Source: Pseudomonadota bacterium (GTDB taxonomy: Bacteria; Pseudomonadota; Alphaproteobacteria; Rhodospirillales; Magnetospirillaceae). From it: a stretch of 64,000 nucleotides of DNA. Location: positions 1 to 64,000 of the forward strand of contig JAJZUL010000006.1 of the NCBI GenBank assembly GCA_021848545.1. The letters run 5' to 3'. Below are positions 56,166-64,000 of this stretch, one piece after another. The notes under the pieces were generated by a model. It saw only the letters and a list, made by a program, of their open reading frames with translations. It was not told the origin of the DNA and did no database searches. Within the stretch, counting starts at the first letter, position 1; every line of letters begins with the position of its first letter. The position numbers were made by a program, and so were the translations under genes.

Positions 56166-57157
56166 ACCAGCAGCGTCCCGAACTGGTCTGTCCGGCCGGC
56201 ACCCCCGCCGCGCTGAAGACCGCGATCGAAGCCGGCGCCGACGCCGTCTATGTGGGTTTCCGCGACGAAACCAACGCCCGCAATTTCCCCGGCCTCAATT
56301 TCAGCCGCCCCGAGCTGAAGGACGCCATCGGCCTGGCCCACCGCAACGGCGCCAAGGTTCTGGTGGCGATCAACACCTTTCCCCGCGCCGGCGCCACCGA
56401 CATCTGGCATCGGGCGGTGGACGACGCGGTGACGCTGGGGGCCGACGCCCTGATCCTGGCCGATATCGGCCTGCTGGCCTATGCCGCCGAACGTCACCCC
56501 GAAGCCCGTCTGCATCTGTCGGTCCAGGCCGCCGCCTCCAACCCGGCCTCGATCCGCTTTTACGCCGAACGGTTCGGGGTGCGCCGGGTGGTGCTGCCCC
56601 GGGTGCTGACCGTGGCCGAGATCAAGGCGCTGAACGCCGAAATCGCCCCGATCGAAACCGAAGTATTCGTGTTCGGCGGCCTGTGCGTGATGGCCGAAGG
56701 CCGCTGCGCGCTCAGTTCCTACGCCACCGGCCAATCGCCAAACAGCAACGGCGTCTGTTCGCCGGCCGCCGCCGTCCGCTATGTGGAAACCGAAACCGGC
56801 ACCGCCTCGATGCTCGGCGAAATCACCGTCAACCATTTCCGCCATGACGAGCCGGCCGGTTATCCCACTTTGTGCAAGGGCCGTTTCGTCGCCCAGGATC
56901 AGGCGTCCTATCTGTTCGAGGAACCGACCTCGCTCAACACCCTGGGTCTGCTGCCCGATCTGATCGATGCCGGCATCACCGCCTTCAAGATCGAGGGCCG
57001 CCAGCGCGGCCGGGCCTATGTGGCGGCGGTGGTATCCGCCTTCCGCCAGGGGGTGGACGCGGTTCTGGCCGGGGGCACGCCGCCCGTGGCCAGCCTGGAC
57101 GCCATCGTCGAAGGCGGTCGCGAGACCGCCGGCGCTTATCGGAAGGCCTGGAGATGA
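56162..57157 (+). CDS. ubiU: UbiU, O2-independent ubiquinone hydroxylation (U32 family)
   Basis: 331-residue peptidase-U32-family protein. The four cysteines Cys175, Cys182, Cys199 and Cys238 show spacings of 7, 17 and 39, the same as the [4Fe-4S] ligands described in E. coli UbiU. The signature GGLCVMAEGRCALSSY is present. With UbiV it hydroxylates the quinone ring without oxygen, using another oxygen donor. It overlaps ubiT and ubiV by 4 bp each. Confidence 0.95.
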   Translation: MNQQRPELVCPAGTPAALKTAIEAGADAVYVGFRDETNARNFPGLNFSRPELKDAIGLAHRNGAKVLVAINTFPRAGATDIWHRAVDDAVTLGADALILADIGLLAYAAERHPEARLHLSVQAAASNPASIRFYAERFGVRRVVLPRVLTVAEIKALNAEIAPIETEVFVFGGLCVMAEGRCALSSYATGQSPNSNGVCSPAAAVRYVETETGTASMLGEITVNHFRHDEPAGYPTLCKGRFVAQDQASYLFEEPTSLNTLGLLPDLIDAGITAFKIEGRQRGRAYVAAVVSAFRQGVDAVLAGGTPPVASLDAIVEGGRETAGAYRKAWR

Positions 57158-58062
57158 ACCCCGCCCGTCTGACCCTGGGACCGCTGCTCTATAATTGGAG
57201 CGCGGAAGCGGTCCGCGATTTCTATTTCCGCATCGCCGACGAAGCCGATATCGATACGGTCTGCATCGGCGAAGTGGTGTGCGCCAAGCGGGCGCCGTTC
57301 CTGGCCCCCCAGCTGCCGGAAATCGTCCGGCGCCTGACCGCGGCCGGCAAGGAAGTGGTGCTGTCCACCCTGGCCCTGGTGATGTCGGCCGCCGATCTGA
57401 ACCTGATCGCCGAGACCGCCACCGACGACGGGGTCCTGATCGAAGCCAACGACGTGTCCGCCGCCGCCCTGGCGGGCGGGCGGCCCTTCGTCGCCGGCCC
57501 CCTGCTCAATATTTATAACGAGGATACCCTGGCCTGTTTCGCCGGCATGGGGGCGATCCGCGCCTGCCTGCCGGCCGAACTGCCGGCGACCGCCATCGCC
57601 ACCCTGGCGGAAAGCGCCTCCATCCCGCTGGAGATCCAGGCCTTCGGCCGCCTGCCGCTGGCGGTGTCGGCCCGCTGCTATGCCGCCCGGTCGCGCTCGC
57701 TGGCCAAGGACGGCTGCCGGTTCGTCTGCGCCCAGGACCCGGACGGCATGCCGGTCGACACCCTGGACGGCGTGCCGTTCCTGGCGGTCAACGGCACCCA
57801 GACCCTGTCCCACCATTATCTGTCCCTGCTGGGCATGCTGGCGCCGCTCAGGCAGGCCGGAATCGACCGTTTCCGCCTATGGCCGCAGACCGTGGACATG
57901 GTGGCTGTGGCCGACCTGTTCCGCCGGACCCTGGCGGGCGATCTGGACCCGGCCGAAGCCGGCGACCGCCTTGCCGATCTGTGCCCCGGCCGCGACTTCG
58001 CCGACGGCTATATCCATGGCCGCGAGGGGCGGGTTCTGGTGGATATGGAGATGGCCGACTGA
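57154..58062 (+). CDS. ubiV: UbiV, O2-independent ubiquinone hydroxylation (U32 family)
   Basis: 302-residue partner of UbiU. The cysteines Cys43 (EVVCAKR), Cys175, Cys188 and Cys192 (CYAARSRSLAKDGCRFVC) fit the [4Fe-4S] ligand pattern with spacings 13 and 4. It forms a heterodimer with UbiU in the cytosol. The gene starts at ATG 57154 inside the ubiU stop (ATGA). The ubiTUV order is complete and tightly coupled. Confidence 0.95.
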   Translation: MNPARLTLGPLLYNWSAEAVRDFYFRIADEADIDTVCIGEVVCAKRAPFLAPQLPEIVRRLTAAGKEVVLSTLALVMSAADLNLIAETATDDGVLIEANDVSAAALAGGRPFVAGPLLNIYNEDTLACFAGMGAIRACLPAELPATAIATLAESASIPLEIQAFGRLPLAVSARCYAARSRSLAKDGCRFVCAQDPDGMPVDTLDGVPFLAVNGTQTLSHHYLSLLGMLAPLRQAGIDRFRLWPQTVDMVAVADLFRRTLAGDLDPAEAGDRLADLCPGRDFADGYIHGREGRVLVDMEMAD

Positions 58063-58098
58063 TCGGCGCCACTCTTTGTCAGCCCGCGAACATAGGGT

Positions 58099-59349
58099 CT
58101 AATTGATGAACCCCACGATCGCCGAGAACACGCCGAACCCGGCGGTGGCGGCGATGGTCAGGCCGGCCACCCAGGCGTAGACCCCCTTCAGACGATAGGG
58201 TTCGGGCAGGGCTTTGCGGCCCAGCGCGAACAGGAAGCCCAGCACCGCCGGCAGCATCAGGGCGTTGACCACCTGGATCGCCACGCTGAGATCGACCAGA
58301 TTGACGGCGTCCGAGGCCACCAGGATGCCGGCCATGATCAGACAGACGGTGACGATCCCGTAGAACCACGGCGCCTCCAGGGGATGGTCGGCCAGGGAAC
58401 GCCGGTAGCCGGCGACCTCGCCCACGCCCCAGGCGGCGGTCAATGCCACGACGATGGCGGCCACCATCGCCGCGCCCATCATGCCGGCGGCGAACACCGC
58501 CCGGCCGACGCCCCAGCCGAGAAACGGCACCAGGGTATTCGAAATCTGCTGCACCGTGTCGAGGGGAGCGTTGGGGTTGCTGACGCCGATGGTCGCCGCC
58601 GCGGCCGCCAGCACCGCCGCCATCACCAACTGGGTGACGACGGCGCCGACGGCGGTTTCGCGCCGCGCCATCGGCAGGTGGCCCGCATTCAGGCCCTTTT
58701 CCACCACCGCCGACTGCTGGAAGAAGATCATCCACGGCATGATCACGGCCCCGATATTGGCGGCGGCAAGGTAGAGATAGCGCGTGTCGTGCAGCGGAAT
58801 CTGGCGCAGGCCGGCCATGACCGCCCGGACGTCGGGATGCGCCTTCAGCGCGACATACAGGAAGACCAGTTCGAAGGCCCCGAAGGCCACCGCGATCCGT
58901 TCCACCGACCGATAGCTGCCGGTCCAGATCATCGCCGTCATCCCGCCGACCACCACCAGCATGGTCACCCAGGCGGGGATGCCGAACAGCAGCCCCACCC
59001 CCGCCATGCCGCTGAATTCCGTCACCAGCGCGCCCAGGCAGGCCACCAGCAGGGTCGAACAGGAGAACCAGGCCCATTTCGCGCCGAAGGTCTGGCGGAT
59101 CAGTTCGCCATGCCCCTGCCCGGTCACCAGACCCAGACGGACGGTCAATTCCTGCACGACATAGAGGATCGGAATCAGCACCGCCTGCAGCAACAGCAGC
59201 CGATAGCCCCACTGGGCGCCGCTTTGCGCGGCGGTGATGATGCTGCCGGCATCGGTATCGGCCAGCATGACGATAAGACCCGGTCCGATAACCGCCAGAC
59301 CGGCAATCCAGGCGCGGCGACCGCTGGGGGCGCCGACAGTGTCGCGCAT
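58099..59349 (-). CDS. Nramp-family transporter with non-canonical metal motifs
   Basis: 416 residues with about eleven hydrophobic segments. The fold and signature pieces (IGPGLIVMLA, GAQWGYRLL, RLGLVTGQGHGEL) match Nramp/APC-type metal carriers. In the first helix the usual DPGN is replaced by DTDAGS, and in the sixth the usual MPH is replaced by MPW. Substrate may therefore differ from Mn2+/Fe2+. GAGGATCG precedes ATG 59349. A 7-1-7 palindrome lies 15 bp upstream. Confidence 0.85.
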   Translation of the reverse strand: MRDTVGAPSGRRAWIAGLAVIGPGLIVMLADTDAGSIITAAQSGAQWGYRLLLLQAVLIPILYVVQELTVRLGLVTGQGHGELIRQTFGAKWAWFSCSTLLVACLGALVTEFSGMAGVGLLFGIPAWVTMLVVVGGMTAMIWTGSYRSVERIAVAFGAFELVFLYVALKAHPDVRAVMAGLRQIPLHDTRYLYLAAANIGAVIMPWMIFFQQSAVVEKGLNAGHLPMARRETAVGAVVTQLVMAAVLAAAAATIGVSNPNAPLDTVQQISNTLVPFLGWGVGRAVFAAGMMGAAMVAAIVVALTAAWGVGEVAGYRRSLADHPLEAPWFYGIVTVCLIMAGILVASDAVNLVDLSVAIQVVNALMLPAVLGFLFALGRKALPEPYRLKGVYAWVAGLTIAATAGFGVFSAIVGFIN

Positions 59350-59364
59350 TACGATCCTCACATA

Positions 59365-59379
59365 TGCGAATAATTCGCA
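59365..59379. promoter_or_regulatory. 7-1-7 palindrome, Fur/Mur-type operator candidate
   Basis: TGCGAAT-A-ATTCGCA is a perfect 7-1-7 inverted repeat. It matches the Fur-family core TGATAAT-N-ATTATCA at all but two positions per half. It sits in the short gap before the Nramp-like gene, where a Fur or Mur repressor would act. Confidence 0.6.
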
Positions 59380-59453
59380 ATTACGGATATCCGCGACGCC
59401 GCCTCGGGTCAAGTCCTTATTTTCTTTATTACATTAGAGTAAGTGTGGGCTTG

Positions 59454-59960
59454 CTACTGTAAATCGAGATCGTCGCGAACGGCGTTGAAGCCGGCCTGGG
59501 CGCAGCGTTCGTCGAGCATGCCGTCGGGAGTGCCGCTGACGCCGATGGCGCCATAGAAGCGCCCCCCCACCGCCAGCGGCACCGATCCGGCGGAAAGAAC
59601 CAGATGCAGACCGGCGCGGGCCAGCGCCACCCGCTTGGGGGCCTGCTTTTGCAGGACGCTGCCCTTGGCGTGGAACATGGCGGCGGTATAGGCCTTGCCG
59701 AAGCTGATCTTCGCCGACAGGGGCGGGGCCAGGGTATCGCGTTCCATGATCTGGGGGATGCCGTCGGCATCGACCACGGTCACCGACACCTGATAGCCGG
59801 CTTTTTCGCACGCGGCGATGGCGGCATGGGCCATCTTGCGGACGGTGGACAGGGTCAGGCGCGGCACCGACACCGACAGCGGCGCATCGGCCGCCCGCGC
59901 CGTCGGCATGAACAGGCCGGCGGCAAGGATTGCGAACAGACAGGATTTCATGGGTCCCAT
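59454..59960 (-). CDS. GlcG/HbpS-like secreted protein
   Basis: 168 residues. A signal peptide (MKSCLFAILAAGLFMPTARA) precedes a GlcG/HbpS-type domain: VSVTVVDADGIPQIMERD, SFGKAYTAAMF and GAIGVSG. Family members bind heme, cobalamin or degradation intermediates and often act as periplasmic accessory proteins. GGGGAGGAA precedes ATG 59960. It lies upstream of the Nramp-like gene on the same strand. Confidence 0.85.
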   Translation of the reverse strand: MGPMKSCLFAILAAGLFMPTARAADAPLSVSVPRLTLSTVRKMAHAAIAACEKAGYQVSVTVVDADGIPQIMERDTLAPPLSAKISFGKAYTAAMFHAKGSVLQKQAPKRVALARAGLHLVLSAGSVPLAVGGRFYGAIGVSGTPDGMLDERCAQAGFNAVRDDLDLQ

Positions 59961-60134
59961 GGGTTCCTCCCCGAGTGACGCGATTCCGGCGCTTTGGTTG
60001 ACAGGCCCGGACCATCTGCGCTATATGGCCCGCTTCCTTCCCGAGAAAGCGGGTGGCGCCTTCGTCCACCCCTCCCCGGCTTTGCCGGAATCGGACTATC
60101 GGGACACGATAACCCAAATAAAGATGGGACCGAC

Positions 60135-60752
60135 ATGAGCAAACGCATCGAAGCCAAGTACAAGATCAATCGCCGCCTGTCGGCCAATCTGTGGGGCCGC
60201 GGCAAGAGCCCGCTCGCCAAGGGCAAGGAAAACCCGCCCGGCCAGCATGGGGGACGCCGCAAGAAGCCGTCCGATTTCGGCACCCAGCTGATGGCCAAGC
60301 AGAAGCTGAAGGGCTATTACGGCAATATCGGCGAAAAGCAGTTCCGCAAGCTGTATGACGAGGCCGCGCGCCGCCGTGGCGACACCTCGGAAAACCTGAT
60401 CGAGCTGCTGGAGCGCCGCCTGGACGCCGTGGTCTATCGTCTGAAGTTCGCGCCGACCCCCTTCGCGTCGCGCCAGATCGTCAATCACGGCCATGTGCAG
60501 GTGAACGGCAAGCGGGTCAATATCGGCAGCTTCCGCGTGCGCGACAACGACGTGATTTCCGTCCGCCCCCGCTCCAAGGACATGGCCCTGATCCTGGACG
60601 CGGCGCAGAGCCCCGAGCGGGACGTGCCCGATTACCTGGAAGTGGATCACAAGGAAATGAAGGGCAAGTTCATCCGCGCCCCGAAGCTGGCGGACGTGCC
60701 CTATCCGGTGCAGATGGAACCGAATCTGGTGGTCGAATTCTATTCCCGCTGA
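60135..60752 (+). CDS. rpsD: 30S ribosomal protein S4
   Basis: 205 residues. It binds 16S rRNA early in 30S assembly. The N-terminal part has [13 protein letters not shown] and [15 protein letters not shown], and the S4 RNA-binding domain shows [14 protein letters not shown] and [14 protein letters not shown]. This is the short alphaproteobacterial form without N-terminal zinc cysteines. It stands alone rather than in the alpha operon. Confidence 0.97.
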   Translation: MSKRIEAKYKINRRLSANLWGRGKSPLAKGKENPPGQHGGRRKKPSDFGTQLMAKQKLKGYYGNIGEKQFRKLYDEAARRRGDTSENLIELLERRLDAVVYRLKFAPTPFASRQIVNHGHVQVNGKRVNIGSFRVRDNDVISVRPRSKDMALILDAAQSPERDVPDYLEVDHKEMKGKFIRAPKLADVPYPVQMEPNLVVEFYSR

Positions 60753-60775
60753 TCGGCCGGAAAACCAAAAACGAA

Positions 60776-60806
60776 GGGCCCCCACAATGTGGGGGCCCTT
60801 TTGTTT
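60776..60806 (+). terminator. Rho-independent terminator of rpsD
   Basis: Perfect arms GGGCCCCCAC and GTGGGGGCCC with a 3-base loop, followed by TTTTGTTTT. This is the strongest terminator in the window. Confidence 0.95.
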
Positions 60807-60909
60807 TGCCCGACTGGCTTTTGACCACCGGCACCCGGAGGCCCCACCAAAACCAACCCTCGACCTACGGCACCCGGAGGCGGCTTTAGCCGCCGACTAT
60901 GCGCGTTGA

Positions 60910-60978
60910 GCGCGCCGGAGCGAGCGCAAGCGAGTGAGGATAAGCCAAGCGCGAGCGCCGGCGCTTGAGGCGAACCAA
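60910..60978. repeat. Dispersed intergenic repeat, copy D1
   Basis: Begins GCGCGCCGGAGCGAGCGCAA and ends GCGCCGGCGCTTGAGGC. It matches copy D2 at 61029-61096 with few changes and is inverted relative to copy C. Around it, 60807-61128 contains no gene. Confidence 0.85.
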
Positions 60979-61028
60979 CAAACTTAACGACGACTATGCG
61001 CCCGAAGCGAAGCGGAGCACCAATAACC

Positions 61029-61096
61029 AGCGCGCCGGAGCGAGCGCAAGCGAGTGAGGATAGCCAAGCGCGAGCGCCGGCGCCTGAGGCCAACCA
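61029..61096. repeat. Dispersed intergenic repeat, copy D2
   Basis: Second direct copy of the same ~68-bp element, 119 bp downstream of D1. Between the copies lies GCGCCCGAAGCGAAGCGGAG, which also occurs inverted in copy C. Confidence 0.85.
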
Positions 61097-61128
61097 ACAA
61101 CCCCAGCGCCGACGCTTAGCTTAAAACC

Positions 61129-61461
61129 TCAATTAACCCCGGCCACGCCCTTGGTCTTCATCAGGGACTGGAGTTCGCCGTTGGAGGCCATTTCGCGCAC
61201 GATGTCGCAGCCGCCGACGAATTCGCCCTTCACGTAAAGCTGGGGGATGGTCGGCCAGTTGCTGAACTGCTTGATGCCTTCGCGCAGGGACGGATCGACC
61301 AGAACGTCGATGCCCTTGAACTTGACGCCCAGCGCGGTCAGCACCTGGACCACGGCGGCCGAAAAGCCGCATTGCGGGAACATCGGCGTGCCCTTCATGT
61401 AAAGGACGACATCGTTCTCGCCGACATCCTGGCGAATTTGATCGAAAACCGGATTGCTCAT
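61129..61461 (-). CDS. grxD: Monothiol glutaredoxin, CGFS type
   Basis: 110-residue Grx4-type protein. The CGFS active site is in GTPMFPQCGFSAAVVQVL, and WPTIPQLYVKGEFVGGCDI binds glutathione. It coordinates a [2Fe-2S] cluster and trades it with BolA. ATG 61461 begins the usual SNPVFDQIRQDV; upstream in-frame residues are not conserved in character. Confidence 0.95.
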   Translation of the reverse strand: MSNPVFDQIRQDVGENDVVLYMKGTPMFPQCGFSAAVVQVLTALGVKFKGIDVLVDPSLREGIKQFSNWPTIPQLYVKGEFVGGCDIVREMASNGELQSLMKTKGVAGVN

Positions 61462-61540
61462 GGAACGGGACTCGCGGCTAAAGTTTGAAACGACTGTCAT
61501 TTGGGGTGCCGGACGGCGGGTTGCAACTCCGGCTAATATG

Positions 61541-61644
61541 GTGGGCCTCAGACGCCGGCGCTCACGCTTGGCTTATCCTCGCGCCCTGCGGCGGCTGACG
61601 CCGCCTCCGGGTCGCTCCGGCGCGCTCAATGCGCATAGTCGTCG
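61541..61644. repeat. Dispersed intergenic repeat, copy E (divergent)
   Basis: Contains CTCACGCTTGGCTTATCCTC and ends CAATGCGCATAGTCGTCG, as in copies C and D, with a distinct middle. It fills the gap between grxD and bolA. Confidence 0.75.
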
Positions 61645-61691
61645 CCCAGGGGCTCCTCCAAACTCATATACCCCCAAACACCAGGGCTGCC

Positions 61692-61949
61692 TCAGCCCTT
61701 GGCGTAATCGGGGGCGGCGTCGGGCGTGGCGGTCTGCAGCGCCAAGGCGTGCAGCACGCCGCCCATGCGGCCCTGAAGCGCAGCATAAACCATTTGGTGC
61801 TGCTGCACCCGGCTTTTGCCGCGGAACGCATCGGATACCACCAGGGCCGAATAATGGTCACCGTCGCCGCGCAAATCCTCGATGACCACCTTGGCATCGG
61901 GAATGGCGTCGCAAATCATGCGTTCGATTTCATGGGCTTCCATGGCCAT
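61692..61949 (-). CDS. bolA: BolA family protein
   Basis: 85 residues. The BolA core is VVIEDLRGDGDHYSALVVSDAF and SRVQQHQMVYAALQGRMGGVLHALAL. BolA-type proteins pair with CGFS glutaredoxins in iron-sulfur trafficking and iron sensing. It is upstream of grxD on the same strand, but the two are separated by repeat copy E. GGAG precedes the ATG. Confidence 0.94.
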   Translation of the reverse strand: MAMEAHEIERMICDAIPDAKVVIEDLRGDGDHYSALVVSDAFRGKSRVQQHQMVYAALQGRMGGVLHALALQTATPDAAPDYAKG

Positions 61950-61976
61950 ATGGAGGGTCTCCGTACCGTCTGGTCG

Positions 61977-64000
<2,024 letters not shown>

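Overview
The window is GC-rich chromosomal DNA from an alphaproteobacterium. Gene content (oxidative-type APS reductase and ATP sulfurylase with Qmo/Hdr subunits, UbiTUV, an RNase E with an acidic insert in its S1 domain, single-frame prfB) suggests a Rhodospirillales/Magnetospirillum-like sulfur-oxidising, microaerobic or facultatively anaerobic organism. This placement is inferred from gene families; no rRNA or other phylogenetic marker was compared. No rRNA, tRNA, CRISPR array, insertion sequence or prophage was seen.

Layout. 1-6.3 kb: a dispersed repeat, an extradiol dioxygenase, serC, bioB, a cyclic-nucleotide-binding protein, glutathione reductase, and two small proteins, one a stand-alone PCP-reductase domain. 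6.4-14.4 kb: a complete kdp potassium-uptake operon (small leader peptide, kdpF, A, B, C, D, E). 14.4-18.7 kb: a second repeat copy, an AT-rich stretch, small hypotheticals, an orphan FliN, a FadL-type porin and a PfkB kinase. 18.7-27.4 kb: prfB, penicillin-binding protein 1A, an AmiC-type amidase and RNase E. 27.5-28.2 kb: a NarL-type regulator whose 3' end is tandemly repeated.

28.6-38.2 kb is the sulfur block. sat, qmoA, qmoB, hdrC and hdrB run leftward and aprB-aprA run rightward, with a small MazG/dCTPase-like gene between them. AprBA interconverts sulfite+AMP and APS, and Sat interconverts APS+PPi and ATP+sulfate. QmoAB with HdrCB probably exchanges electrons with AprBA; the usual membrane subunit QmoC is replaced here by separate HdrC and HdrB proteins. 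Two YkgJ-type cysteine-cluster proteins, a CYTH phosphatase and glmU follow.

42.6-51.1 kb: a soluble chemoreceptor-like protein, a zinc-homeostasis group (zur divergent from a hisI-cobW pair), an FAH-family enzyme, a REC-PAS-GGDEF-EAL protein with a degenerate EAL half, a response regulator, and two adjacent DsrC/TusE-like proteins that lack the canonical terminal cysteine. 51.1-58.1 kb: a FAD-linked oxidase, a DUF445 protein, a GNAT-like protein and ubiT-ubiU-ubiV for O2-independent ubiquinone synthesis. 58.1-64 kb: a non-canonical Nramp-family transporter preceded by a 7-1-7 Fur-type palindrome, a GlcG/HbpS-like secreted protein, rpsD with a strong terminator, more dispersed repeats, a monothiol glutaredoxin and BolA pair, and the 3' part of purL running off the right edge.
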